Source of the DNA: an uncultured Spirochaetaceae bacterium
GTDB lineage: Bacteria > Spirochaetota > Spirochaetia > Treponematales > Treponemataceae
Length of the DNA stretch: 64,000 bases
NCBI GenBank assembly: GCA_902802305.1
Contig: CADCLG010000005.1
Span: forward strand, 1 to 64,000
Direction: 5' to 3'
Shown here: piece after piece, positions 16,034 through 25,999 of the stretch
Position numbering within the stretch: the first letter of the stretch is position 1
How the letters are laid out: each line of letters begins with the position of its first letter
Translations under genes and position numbers: made by a program
Notes under the pieces: generated by a model
Seen by the model: only the letters and a program-made list of their open reading frames with translations
Told to the model about the DNA's origin: nothing
The model's database searches: none

Positions 16034-18207
16034 TTAAAACACCTCATTGTTATTGCATCAGCCAGAGCTTCTGAACGTTTTATAGTTTGTATAATCAAAG
16101 GAACAACTAAAGGAATTAAAGCTTTTATTTTTGCAATTTTTCCTTTTACTTTTCCAAAACCACCACGGATTATTTGAGTTTTAATGATAGAAGAACATTC
16201 TTCAATCAACAAAGGAATAAACCTGAAAATGATTTCCATAATCAGGATAAAATAATGCACTGGTATTTTTATAAGGCTAAGCGGTTTTAAAAGAACTTTC
16301 AAACCGTCAATTAAATCATAATCTGGAGTGGAAACAAAGAAGGCGCTTATACAGGCAAGTGCCGCATCTGTTTTTAGGATTGAGCTGAGACAGAATAATA
16401 TTTTTGATGGACTTATACAGAACCATTTCCAGCTTGTAAAATGTATTTCATCCGCAAGTGGTGGCCTGAATATCAACTGGAAAAGTGTAAAAATCAGGAG
16501 AAAAGGCAGGATTTTTAAGGCTGCAATACAAAGTCTTTTTAGTTTAAAACCAGTAACAGCGCAATACAGTACAGCAAGAAGAAGGGCCGCACTGCTGATA
16601 AAAATATTCCTTGCTGATAAAGAAAAAACAAAAAAGATAAGAAAAATTATAATGCGTAAAAATGGTGGAAGCTTTTTAATTGCTGATTTGCTGCCTGCCT
16701 TTTTCCCCGAAAGCGAGAGGCTTATATTTCTAAGATTTTCCAGTGTAGCTTCAAAATCATAGCGGGGCTGAATTACAAGCTGCTGGTCAGAAAGAGAATC
16801 CACCGAGAAAGACTCTTGAACAGGACTATCAAAAGCAGCTGAATCCATCTTAATTCTCCCCTTTTCGATATTAATTTCTCTGTCTGCAAAAGCTGCTTCA
16901 TCATTTTTATGTGTACTGAATACAACTGTTTTTCCTTCCATGGCAAGTGATTTGAGCATTGTAATTACTTCAAATCTTGAAATACCATCCAGACCGGCTG
17001 AGGGTTCATCAAAAAAGAGAACATCACCATCCATGGCAAGAATGCCGGCAATTGCAAGCCTTCTCTGTTCGCCACCGCTTAAATAAAAGGTCTGCCTGTC
17101 TCCAAACTCATCATAAGGAAGATTTACCTTATTCATTGCATTTATAACTTTTTCTTTTAACTCTTTTCCTTTATAACCCTGATTACGAGGACCAAAAGCA
17201 ACATCATCAGCGGCAAAGCTTTCAAACAAGGCTGCAGATGCGTTTTGCTGGGCAATAAGAGGTCTACTGACAGAATGAATCTCACCTTCTGTCTCTTTTA
17301 AAAGTCCGCAGGCAAGTTCCATTAAAGTAGATTTTCCAGCACCCGAAACTCCAGTCAAGGCAACAAGTTGTCCTTTATAAAGGGTAAAACTTACATCTTT
17401 TAAAACAGCTTCACTATCTTTGGAATATTGAAATGACACATGAGAAAAAGTCAGACTTTTTTCCGGGATTTTAGCTTCTGAGATTTCTGAGTTTACCGGA
17501 ACTTCTTTTACATCACTTATTTTTCGTAATCTAGGTCCTCTGATTTTTTCGACCAGCAAATCATTGTTAAAGAAATCAAAGCAGGAGCCTGTGAAAATGA
17601 TTTTCCCTTTATCCATCATAATAATAGACTCAGCTTCTCGGATTGCTTCCATGTCATGGGTAATATGAATAATGGTATGGCCTTCTTTATGCCAGTATCG
17701 CAAAAAATCAAAAATATTTTCACGGGTTTCTGGATCTATCATTGCAAGAGCTTCATCAAGTATTAAAATTTCCGGCCAGATTGCAATCATTCCGCTTAAA
17801 GCTGTTTTTTGAGTTTGCCCCAGAGAAAGCGCAGAGGTAGAAGCTTGGGCTTTTTCCAGTAAATCAACTATATTCAGACATTCAATTGTACGTAATTCAA
17901 TTTCTGCCTGACTGAGTCCGAGATTTTGCGGTCCAAAGGCAGTATCTCTCGAAACAATTCCACTTACAATCTGGTCTTTTGGCGACTGAAAAACCAGTCC
18001 TACTCGTACAGATTTATCTATTTCAAGCTGACCAGATTCCTGCGTCAATAATCCGCAGATGATTCGGGAAAGAGTACTTTTTCCGCTGCCGTTTGAACCA
18101 ATTATTGCTGTATAACTTCCGTCTTCAATTTCAAAAGATATGTCGTCTATTACCTTTTTGCCAGCTGAATATGAAAAGTTTAGATTTTTAGCAGAAATTA
18201 TACTCAT
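16030..18207 (-). CDS. ECF transporter: two ATPase domains fused to the T component
   Basis: About 725 residues carrying three parts that are usually separate proteins. Numbered from the GTG two codons upstream: ATPase 1 has Walker A GSNGSGKST (39-47), a degenerate signature LSLGQ (129-133), Walker B ILILDEA (149-155) and H-loop HITHD. ATPase 2 has Walker A GVSGAGKST (288-296), a full LSGGE signature (378-382), Walker B VLFFDEP and H-loop STHK. From about 515 follows an EcfT membrane domain with the coupling motifs IIRGGF and RSEALADAITMRCF, the last with Cys where Gly is usual. It powers vitamin or metal-ion uptake with a separate S component, not seen here. The start is ATG 18207, exactly where a promoter start point is predicted. 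Confidence 0.93.
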   Translation of the reverse strand: MSIISAKNLNFSYSAGKKVIDDISFEIEDGSYTAIIGSNGSGKSTLSRIICGLLTQESGQLEIDKSVRVGLVFQSPKDQIVSGIVSRDTAFGPQNLGLSQAEIELRTIECLNIVDLLEKAQASTSALSLGQTQKTALSGMIAIWPEILILDEALAMIDPETRENIFDFLRYWHKEGHTIIHITHDMEAIREAESIIMMDKGKIIFTGSCFDFFNNDLLVEKIRGPRLRKISDVKEVPVNSEISEAKIPEKSLTFSHVSFQYSKDSEAVLKDVSFTLYKGQLVALTGVSGAGKSTLMELACGLLKETEGEIHSVSRPLIAQQNASAALFESFAADDVAFGPRNQGYKGKELKEKVINAMNKVNLPYDEFGDRQTFYLSGGEQRRLAIAGILAMDGDVLFFDEPSAGLDGISRFEVITMLKSLAMEGKTVVFSTHKNDEAAFADREINIEKGRIKMDSAAFDSPVQESFSVDSLSDQQLVIQPRYDFEATLENLRNISLSLSGKKAGSKSAIKKLPPFLRIIIFLIFFVFSLSARNIFISSAALLLAVLYCAVTGFKLKRLCIAALKILPFLLIFTLFQLIFRPPLADEIHFTSWKWFCISPSKILFCLSSILKTDAALACISAFFVSTPDYDLIDGLKVLLKPLSLIKIPVHYFILIMEIIFRFIPLLIEECSSIIKTQIIRGGFGKVKGKIAKIKALIPLVVPLIIQTIKRSEALADAITMRCFK

Positions 18208-18213
18208 GTTCAC

Positions 18214-18242
18214 ACTATAGCATAAAAAAAGACTGAAAGCAA
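18214..18242 (-). promoter_or_regulatory. Predicted promoter of ECF operon, leaderless
   Basis: TTGCTT (18242-18237), 17-base spacer, TATAGT (18219-18214); the start point seven bases on is ATG 18207. The -35 box lies inside the upstream terminator hairpin. Confidence 0.6.
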
Positions 18243-18262
18243 AACTTTCAGCCTTTTTATTT
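18224..18262 (-). terminator. Terminator of the FecR operon, probably bidirectional
   Basis: CTGAAAG (18233-18239) and CTTTCAG (18245-18251) pair around a 5-base loop, with seven A residues on the left (T-run for the minus strand) and a T-rich run on the right. Confidence 0.8.
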
Positions 18263-18307
18263 TGCCTTAAATTAAAAATCTAAAATTATAAATCTTAATA
18301 TAAGGAA

Positions 18308-19306
18308 CTAATTCTCAAGAGAAATTGTAACAACCAAAGTTCCCTTCTTAGGTTCTGTTGAAGGTGGAGTAACTGGGGTTGAACCTGTATCTGGAGTTTC
18401 AGTAGCTTTTTCACCCATTGTAGTAACCTGAGTTTTAATCTTTGTTGACTTTTGAGAAGCATCTGTCTGAGGTTTTTCCGGGTTACCTGCAGGTGTAAAG
18501 GTAGTTGACTGTCCGGCACCAACAACAACAGTTCCAGTAGGAGCAACAGGACTAATATCTACAGCTGGTGTTGTAGAAGTTGCAGGAGTCTGTTCTGCAG
18601 TTTTTGTTTCTGGAGAAGTTGTAACTTCTGGAGCTGCTTCTTGTGCTCCACTTGCAGTTGAGCCTGTATCAGAATCAGTAGAAGATTCAGCTACTTCTGT
18701 ACTTTCTTCTGAACTTTCGCCTGTGCTGTCTGTACTTGCAGTTTCAGAGCTTCCTTCAGCTGTTTCCTCGCTTTCACTTTCTTCTTGCTCTTTTTTCTGC
18801 TGGGCAAGCTCCTGCATCATCTTATTGTATTTTTTTGCAGAATAAACAGCTACAGCCCCTTCACGACATGAAACAGCGCCCTTTGCAGAAATAACAAAGT
18901 CTGTACCACGGACAGAAGCAACAGCAACAGCAGTTCTTGCCGTATAGTCAATTTTTTTATTGTCTGTGTGAGTTACTTTTGAACGAACAGAACCAGTATC
19001 TACATAAAGACTTACCTTGTCTTTTGTATCTGATGTTGATAGAGTTTCAAGAGTAACTCGGGTTAAAGCTGGAACAGCAAGAACTGAACCGTTAAGATTC
19101 AATCTAGCTTCCGACTGAAAGCCAGTATTAATTGTTTCTGACTGAGCAATAGTATCACCAATTGATAATGCAATCCACTGGCCGTTACGATTTACTTCTA
19201 CCTTTCCCTTGATATAAGTAACTTTAGCATCAGCAGCAAAGAACGGAGAAGAAATCACAAATGAAATAAAAGCGGCACATAAAAGTTTAATGTTTAATTT
19301 TTTCAT
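18308..19306 (-). CDS. FecR-domain secreted protein with Ser/Thr/Glu-rich tail
   Basis: 332 residues with a signal peptide (1-24, ending FFAADA). Residues of about 28-145 form a FecR domain (VTYIKGKVEVNRNGQWIALS, GDTIAQSETINTGFQSEARL and the closing VRGTDFVISAKGAVSCREGAV). The remainder is low complexity: a glutamine/lysine helix then a long Ser/Thr/Glu/Pro-rich stretch, probably extended and surface or periplasmic. In spirochetes FecR domains often occur without a sigma factor, as here. It is the last gene of a three-gene leftward operon behind an outer-membrane protein. It lacks the DNA-linked partner expected of classical FecR, so a structural role is possible. Confidence 0.85.
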   Translation of the reverse strand: MKKLNIKLLCAAFISFVISSPFFAADAKVTYIKGKVEVNRNGQWIALSIGDTIAQSETINTGFQSEARLNLNGSVLAVPALTRVTLETLSTSDTKDKVSLYVDTGSVRSKVTHTDNKKIDYTARTAVAVASVRGTDFVISAKGAVSCREGAVAVYSAKKYNKMMQELAQQKKEQEESESEETAEGSSETASTDSTGESSEESTEVAESSTDSDTGSTASGAQEAAPEVTTSPETKTAEQTPATSTTPAVDISPVAPTGTVVVGAGQSTTFTPAGNPEKPQTDASQKSTKIKTQVTTMGEKATETPDTGSTPVTPPSTEPKKGTLVVTISLEN

Positions 19307-19329
19307 AAAGCCCCTCGCTTAAAAAAAAA

Positions 19330-20487
19330 TTAGAATGAAACAGCAAATCTCAAAGTTGCTGTCAAATTATTATTATCTTTTTGAGATGTCACATCAAAAT
19401 AACTTGTTACATCAACTCCAATCTGGAAATCAGGGAAAATGCTGTAAGTCAAGTAGAAATCCATTTCTGCTCCCTGAGCTTCAAATGAAGATTCTGGGCA
19501 AGCCATGTAGAATTTTCCTGTAAGTGCAAGACTTATCTGGTTAAGAATAACTGTAGCAGAAACTTTCGGTAAGAATGAAGCTGAAGTTTCAGGTGCAGTC
19601 AGGGAGGCAACAACAGGTCTTGAAGTAATACCAACATAAGGACTGAAAGGTCCCTGCTTTCCAGAAGCATATTCAGCTCCAGCCGAGAAGAAGAAAATAT
19701 CTGAAAGATAAACATATAAATCCAGAGTTGAGAAATTCATCAAACTGGAAAAATTCTTTGTTCCAAAAACGGTTGCAACATTATAGAAGCACATATTTGA
19801 AATAGGACCGGTTAACCACAAGGTTGCATAAAAGCGGTTTGCTTTCTGCTCGCCAAAATCAGCACATCCATTGAGCTGGAAAACAAATGACTGATTTCCA
19901 AACAATGCAGGGAATTCAATAGAAGCATTAAAAGGAAGATATGGATTTGAAAGAGAATACAAAGCACTTTTATAAGCAAAAACTTGAGCCTCTCCATCAA
20001 GCATAGACACCTTTTGAGAATTAAGAAGGCCCGTATAACCTGCATAAGTGCTGAAATTAATAAATCCGGCATTATATTTTACAAAAAGACCATCTATATT
20101 CTGGGCATAAATTGCGGCACTTGCATCACTTACTGTAAAACGACCAAGAGAAATAGAAAGTGAATTGGAATTTTCAAATTCAAAATCACCATAAAATTTA
20201 AAAAGGTCTAAATCCAGATAATTGGAAACTAAACCTGTCTCATTGGCGTAATAATAATTGAATTCATATAATCCTTCTGCGGAAAAAAACATATTTGAAT
20301 TTCCGAGAGGTGTATTCATCCATAAATATACATCGTTTGTCTGACTTAATCCAAAATCGAAAAAATTAGGTAAGAGGGCTTTTGAGGAGTTTCTTAAAAT
20401 TCCACCCCAATCCATTGCAGTAAGAGAAGTGATACTGAATAATAATGCTGCTGCTAAACTATAAAATCTTTTTTTTCCTACTTTCAT
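19330..20487 (-). CDS. Predicted outer-membrane beta-barrel protein
   Basis: 385 residues with a signal peptide (1-24) and alternating aromatic strands throughout, ending in LTATLRFAVSF with the terminal Phe typical of barrel proteins. Strand-like text includes YEFNYYYANETGLVSNYLDL and FKFYGDFEFENSNSLSISLG. No soluble domain is seen. An AGAGGT site precedes ATG 20487. It stands between a small secreted protein and the FecR protein, so the three likely act together in the envelope. Family not recognised; function unknown. Confidence 0.8.
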   Translation of the reverse strand: MKVGKKRFYSLAAALLFSITSLTAMDWGGILRNSSKALLPNFFDFGLSQTNDVYLWMNTPLGNSNMFFSAEGLYEFNYYYANETGLVSNYLDLDLFKFYGDFEFENSNSLSISLGRFTVSDASAAIYAQNIDGLFVKYNAGFINFSTYAGYTGLLNSQKVSMLDGEAQVFAYKSALYSLSNPYLPFNASIEFPALFGNQSFVFQLNGCADFGEQKANRFYATLWLTGPISNMCFYNVATVFGTKNFSSLMNFSTLDLYVYLSDIFFFSAGAEYASGKQGPFSPYVGITSRPVVASLTAPETSASFLPKVSATVILNQISLALTGKFYMACPESSFEAQGAEMDFYLTYSIFPDFQIGVDVTSYFDVTSQKDNNNLTATLRFAVSF

Positions 20488-20501
20488 TTAAATAAACCTC
20501 T

Positions 20502-20981
20502 CTAGTCAATATCCATTGTCATACATTCTTCTTCAGAACCGAATTCCATCATACACGAACTTAAAATATTAAGCAGGTCAAAACCGGAAACAGTACTAAG
20601 AGGGTCATCACGCGTTGTAAGAATACCAACATCCTTCAGACACTTATAGGAATAACGAGCCGCACCACCAGAAATACGGTACATCAGTCCTCCCTTAAAA
20701 TCTGGCCAGATTTTAGTAAAAATATGCGAAATCTCCTGAAGACTGATGGCATCACTGCTTTTAACTTTTGAAGAAACAAGGCCCTGGTTTACAAGAGCAT
20801 TAAATGCATCTTCATAAGAAGAAGATTCATCAATCAATTGCTGTCTGACTGCAGAAAGATAGCACACCTGTCCATAAGTCACAGTTTTGGTATTAAGAAT
20901 TGAAGTAATAACATCTGCTGACTGAGCAAACACCCCTGAGAAAATAAACATTGTAAATAAAATAGATATTATTTTTTTCAT
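20502..20981 (-). CDS. Small secreted protein of unknown function
   Basis: 159 residues from ATG 20981, chosen because the signal peptide (KKIISILFTMFIFSGVFAQ) starts there; a longer reading from 21002 adds seven residues and has no better ribosome site. The mature part is helical, with HIFTKIWPDFKGGLMYRISG and a C-terminal acidic tail with three cysteines over the last third. It heads the operon with the barrel and FecR genes (14 bases to the next). I do not recognise the family. Confidence 0.7.
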   Translation of the reverse strand: MKKIISILFTMFIFSGVFAQSADVITSILNTKTVTYGQVCYLSAVRQQLIDESSSYEDAFNALVNQGLVSSKVKSSDAISLQEISHIFTKIWPDFKGGLMYRISGGAARYSYKCLKDVGILTTRDDPLSTVSGFDLLNILSSCMMEFGSEEECMTMDID

Positions 20982-21082
20982 ATTAAATATTTTACAATAC
21001 AAAAATAACTATGTCTACAATAAAAGTAAAACAGTATTTTCAATATAAATGACATAACATAAAATTATTTTTTCTTTTTTTG

Positions 21083-21111
21083 TTGTCGATGAAGATAATT
21101 TTTTATATCTT
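21083..21111 (+). promoter_or_regulatory. Predicted groEL promoter
   Basis: TTGTCG (21083-21088), 17-base spacer, TATCTT (21106-21111); the leader is about 67 bases. No CIRCE element (TTAGCACTC, nine bases, GAGTGCTAA) is present. Confidence 0.45.
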
Positions 21112-21139
21112 TATATAGTGAAAATAAAATAACAAAAAA

Positions 21140-21160
21140 TTCCCGGGTCAAGCCCGAGAA
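21140..21160 (+). repeat. Short GC-rich palindrome in the groEL leader
   Basis: TTCCCGGG (21140-21147) pairs with CCCGAGAA (21153-21160) with one mismatch and a five-base loop, followed by TGACA. The text resembles the short dispersed CCCGGG-x-CAAG-CCCGGGAATGACA-type repeats seen in many bacterial genomes. It ends 14 bases before the GAGG ribosome site and could form a leader hairpin. Confidence 0.6.
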
Positions 21161-21163
21161 TGA

Positions 21164-22810
<1,647 letters not shown>

Positions 22811-22831
22811 TAATTTAAAGCATACTTGATA

Positions 22832-22870
22832 ACGGGTAGCAGACACAAATGTGGCTGCTACCCGTTTTTT
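22832..22870 (+). terminator. Strong terminator after groEL
   Basis: ACGGGTAGCAG (22832-22842) pairs perfectly with CTGCTACCCGT (22855-22865), followed by TTTTT. The ribosome site of the next gene lies 10 bases on, so that gene depends on readthrough or an unseen promoter. Confidence 0.93.
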
Positions 22871-22892
22871 ATATAAAAAGGAATTGAATACC

Positions 22893-24218
22893 ATGAACTT
22901 TGCCGTTAATTTTTCTAATCCATTTGTTTTAATTTTTCTTGTCGGAACTCTCCTTAGTTTTCTTATCAATCATTTTTTAGAATTTATTGATTACCGCGCA
23001 CGCTGTAAAAATGCAGGAAAACTCCCGGAGGAGCTGCAAAAAATTGAACTCGCTGTACAAACCTTTGATACAGAAAAATTGAAAAAAATCTGTGATTATG
23101 AAAACGCAAAGTATTTTTCCTGGATTCCTTCCTCTGTATGTAGTCTAGTAGTGGAAGTCTTGCTGGTTCTATTTGGCTTTTATCCCTGGTGTTTTAATCT
23201 GATTAACTCCTGGGTGGGCTTTCCTTCAACAATTGGGAACAGTTTTACCTGCTTCCTTCTTTTTACAATAATCGCTTCCATACCGTCCGCCCTTATTTCC
23301 CTCCCCTTCAGTCTTTACAATGAATTCAAACTTGAAAAAAAGTTTGGCTTCTCAAATATGACATTAAAACTCTGGATTTCAGACCAGCTCAAGTCCCTTC
23401 TTTTATCTGGAATTCTTCTTGTATTACTCACGCTCACAGCCTCAGTCTTTTTTGTAAAAACTCCACAAAACTGGTGGTGGATTCTGGCTTCAATTTTGAT
23501 TGCCTTTACTTTTATAATGCAGATTATTTACCCAAAATTCATTGCGCCTCTTTTTAATAAGTTTGAACCCCTACCAGACGGTGAAGTTAAGGATAAAATC
23601 ACTCAGATTCTTGATAAAAGCGGTTTTAAAAACGGCGGACTCTTTGTAATGGACGAATCAAAACGCAGCGGTCACAGCAATGCATATTTTAGTGGCTTTG
23701 GCAAATCAAAAAGAATTGTCCTTTATGATACGCTTATCAAATCCCTTACTGCAGATGAACTTGCTGCGGTTTTAGGTCACGAACTTGGACATTTTAAACT
23801 CCATCACATTACTAAGCGGCTTGTATTTTTGATTCCAATGGAATTTATTTTGATTTTCCTTCTATATAAATTGGCACAATTCCCTTCTCTTTATACAGGC
23901 TTTGGCTTTACTCAAATAACAGCAGAAAATGTTGCAGCAGTACAATTTATCGGCTTGTTTCTGGCAACTACAATTTATGGAAGCATAAGCGAAATCATTT
24001 CCCCACTGATGAGTTATTTCTCAAGGAAAAATGAATATCAGGCTGATGCTTATGCTGCAAAAATCTGTGGAAGTGGCGAAAACCTTATTACAGGCTTAAT
24101 CAAACTAAACAGCGAAAATCTGCATGAATTGTATCCTCCAAAAATCTATGCTTTCTGGAACTATTCGCACCCAACACTTGTAGAACGAATAAATCACCTG
24201 CAGAAGACATGCTTCTGA
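22893..24218 (+). CDS. M48-family membrane metalloprotease (Ste24/CAAX protease 1-like)
   Basis: 441 residues from ATG 22893, chosen because AAAGGA lies 10 bases upstream; an earlier in-frame ATG at 22851 falls inside the groEL terminator. The zinc site is HELGH at about 296-300, with the third ligand Glu at about 381 in NEYQADAYA. Several helices flank the site, as in Ste24 (LISLPFSLYNEFKLEKKFGF is the family's LP-x-YxxxFxxExxFGF region). Length and layout fit the Ste24 type rather than HtpX. Bacteria lack classic CAAX substrates, so the role is probably membrane-protein quality control. Confidence 0.93.
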   Translation: MNFAVNFSNPFVLIFLVGTLLSFLINHFLEFIDYRARCKNAGKLPEELQKIELAVQTFDTEKLKKICDYENAKYFSWIPSSVCSLVVEVLLVLFGFYPWCFNLINSWVGFPSTIGNSFTCFLLFTIIASIPSALISLPFSLYNEFKLEKKFGFSNMTLKLWISDQLKSLLLSGILLVLLTLTASVFFVKTPQNWWWILASILIAFTFIMQIIYPKFIAPLFNKFEPLPDGEVKDKITQILDKSGFKNGGLFVMDESKRSGHSNAYFSGFGKSKRIVLYDTLIKSLTADELAAVLGHELGHFKLHHITKRLVFLIPMEFILIFLLYKLAQFPSLYTGFGFTQITAENVAAVQFIGLFLATTIYGSISEIISPLMSYFSRKNEYQADAYAAKICGSGENLITGLIKLNSENLHELYPPKIYAFWNYSHPTLVERINHLQKTCF

Positions 24219-24313
24219 CAAACGCATTATACAAGATTATAAAAAAATAATTAAGGGAGTGAAATTAGTTTTACGAAACCGCAGTCTCGACTGCTACTTT
24301 TATAATGCGTTTG
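24219..24313. repeat. 95-base element bounded by 13-base perfect inverted repeats
   Basis: CAAACGCATTATA (24219-24231) and TATAATGCGTTTG (24301-24313) are perfect inverted copies. The 69 bases between contain a smaller hairpin, GCAGT-CTCG-ACTGC (24281-24294). It begins at the base after the protease stop codon. As RNA it would form a long stem with an inner hairpin; it could be a transcript end, a small structured RNA or a short miniature element. No target-site duplication is evident. Confidence 0.6.
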
Positions 24314-24330
24314 CCCTGATGAATTAAAAG

Positions 24331-24359
24331 TTGATTTTTTTTATTAAACAATTTACCAT
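24331..24359 (+). promoter_or_regulatory. Predicted promoter of LacI-family gene, leaderless
   Basis: TTGATT (24331-24336), 17-base spacer, TACCAT (24354-24359). The start point would fall at about 24366-24369, at the ATG. There is no ribosome site. Confidence 0.45.
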
Positions 24360-24375
24360 AGTAATATTATGGTAA
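24353..24375. promoter_or_regulatory. Palindromic operator over the LacI-family start codon
   Basis: TTACCATA (24353-24360) and TATGGTAA (24368-24375) are perfect inverted copies with a 7-base centre. The site spans the -10 box, the start point and the ATG, which fits autorepression. Confidence 0.65.
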
Positions 24376-25418
24376 CGTTAAAAGAAATCGCCCAAAAGTG
24401 TAATGTTTCAATTGCAACAGTTTCAAACATTCTGAACGGAAAATCCAATGTTTCTAAAAAAACAAAGGAAAGAGTTTTAAAAATAATAGAAGAAACCGGC
24501 TATAAACCTAATTTCATGGCCCGCAGCCTTAGGGCAACACAATCACGCACCATAGGAATGATTGTCGACGATATTACCGCTTTTGGAACCTCAAAGATTA
24601 TCGAAGGTATAATGGAAATCTGCGAAGAATTTAACTACCGTTCCATAATGTCAAACCTACGCATCTATTCAAAATGGCTGAATAAAGAGCATACCCATCA
24701 GGATTTTGTTGATTTGGTACACGCTGCCATAGATGAAATGCTGGCCCTTAAAGTTGACGGTATCATTTATGTTGGGGCTTATTCACGTGAGGTTGATTAT
24801 CTTCCTCTTGATTTGCCTATTCCAATTGTAATTGCCTACTCTTTCAGCAAAGATAAATCTGTTCCTGCCGTTTTTATTGATGATGTAAAATCTGCTTACG
24901 ATATGACAGAATATCTGATAACAATGGGACACAAAAACATTGCAATCATCACAGGACAGAAGGGCATTCATACAGAATTAAGAATTAAAGGCTGTAAGCA
25001 GGCATTAAAAGACAACTCAATTGAATACAATGAAGAAAATATCATTTCCTCTTCCTGGGAGTTTTCGGGTGGCTATAATGCCTGTACACAATTGAACCTT
25101 GCCCAGAAAGTGCGGGATAAAAAAATAACAGCCCTTTTCTGCTTTAATGATTTAATTGCAGCCGGTGCTTACACTTATTTTGAAGAAAACAATCTTATTC
25201 CTGGAAAAGATATTTCTATTGCAGGTTTTGATAACCGCGATATTGCAGAATGTTTAAATCCTCTGCTCACGACAATGGAAATCAGAATATATGATATCGG
25301 ACAAAAATCTGCTGAAATGCTAATCAACCAAATAAAAAACTCGAGACCTGAACAAAACGACATTCAAATCCCGAGCCTTTTATGTAAAAGAAATTCAGTT
25401 GTAGAAGTAAAAAACTGA
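24369..25418 (+). CDS. LacI-family transcriptional regulator
   Basis: 349 residues. The N-terminal helix-turn-helix and hinge are clear (VTLKEIAQKCNVSIATVSNI, then GYKPNFMARSLRATQSRTIG). The remainder is a periplasmic-binding-protein-like effector domain, with MGHKNIAIITGQ and the DNA-core-linked FDNRDIAECLNPLLTT segment. Such proteins usually repress sugar genes until a sugar binds. No sugar operon is adjacent, so targets other than itself are unknown. It follows the 95-base inverted-repeat element and ends opposite a small secreted-protein gene. Confidence 0.93.
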   Translation: MVTLKEIAQKCNVSIATVSNILNGKSNVSKKTKERVLKIIEETGYKPNFMARSLRATQSRTIGMIVDDITAFGTSKIIEGIMEICEEFNYRSIMSNLRIYSKWLNKEHTHQDFVDLVHAAIDEMLALKVDGIIYVGAYSREVDYLPLDLPIPIVIAYSFSKDKSVPAVFIDDVKSAYDMTEYLITMGHKNIAIITGQKGIHTELRIKGCKQALKDNSIEYNEENIISSSWEFSGGYNACTQLNLAQKVRDKKITALFCFNDLIAAGAYTYFEENNLIPGKDISIAGFDNRDIAECLNPLLTTMEIRIYDIGQKSAEMLINQIKNSRPEQNDIQIPSLLCKRNSVVEVKN

Positions 25419-25424
25419 TTTTCC

Positions 25425-25455
25425 CTGGCTGAATAAAATCATTCAGTCAATTTTA
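25425..25455. terminator. Weak bidirectional terminator between convergent genes
   Basis: CTGAAT (25429-25434) and ATTCAG (25441-25446) form a short stem, followed by TCAATTTTA on the plus strand, in the 54-base gap between the LacI-family gene and the gene at 25473. Confidence 0.5.
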
Positions 25456-25472
25456 CACTGGTTATTACAAGC

Positions 25473-25859
25473 CTACTCCTTAAAATCAAGCTGAACCTTG
25501 TAATTTTCATAAGTCCAGTCAGGATCTATTTCCAGCTGAATATGTTTCTGTGTAACCAGAGTATAAGGTTTGATGAAATAATATTTTCGGTAAGTATCCT
25601 TGCAATAGAAAGACCATACTGCACCTTCCGAAGTTACTTCAACCTTATCATCTTCTCTTTTTTCTTTAGGGAAAGAATAAATCAATTCACCAGTTGTTGC
25701 ATCTTTCAATTCAACAATATCAAGGCCGATAACCCATTCAGCATTATACTGTTTGTCAATAAAAGAACCTTTAGGCAATTCAATGTCTTTTGTTACCTGT
25801 GCAAAAAGACCCACTGACATTACTGCTGCAACAAATAATACAGCAAATAGTTTTTTCAT
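25473..25859 (-). CDS. Small secreted protein of unknown function
   Basis: 128 residues with a clear signal peptide (KKLFAVLFVAAVMSVGLFAQ, cleaved after FA or AQ) and a GAGGTG site before ATG 25859. The mature part of about 107 residues is strand-rich (NAEWVIGLDIVELKDATTGE, then WSFYCKDTYRKYYFIKPYTL) and has a single cysteine and no lipobox. It stands alone between the LacI-family gene and the divergent sensor gene. Family not recognised. Confidence 0.75.
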   Translation of the reverse strand: MKKLFAVLFVAAVMSVGLFAQVTKDIELPKGSFIDKQYNAEWVIGLDIVELKDATTGELIYSFPKEKREDDKVEVTSEGAVWSFYCKDTYRKYYFIKPYTLVTQKHIQLEIDPDWTYENYKVQLDFKE

Positions 25860-25999
25860 ATTACACCTCGCATAAATGAAATTAAGTATAACATCATTCT
25901 ATCACACATATATAAATCTGCAAGAATTAAAAACTAAAGAAAAGGACTTTTTTTGCCGATAACATAAATGTATAATAAGCTAAGGAAGAAATTATAGAT

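Noticed and set aside
22851-22892. Earlier start for the M48 protease
   Set aside because: This ATG lies inside the groEL terminator stem; the ATG at 22893 has a ribosome site.
24219-24313. Miniature transposable element
   Set aside because: The inverted ends fit, but no target-site duplication is visible and no second copy is in the window, so I list it only as an inverted-repeat element.
24369-25418. LacI-type protein as repressor of the sugar ABC operon at 13466
   Set aside because: Its own operator (TTACCATA arms) does not match the sugar operon palindromes (TTAATAAG and GGTATAGG arms), and it lies 10 kb away.
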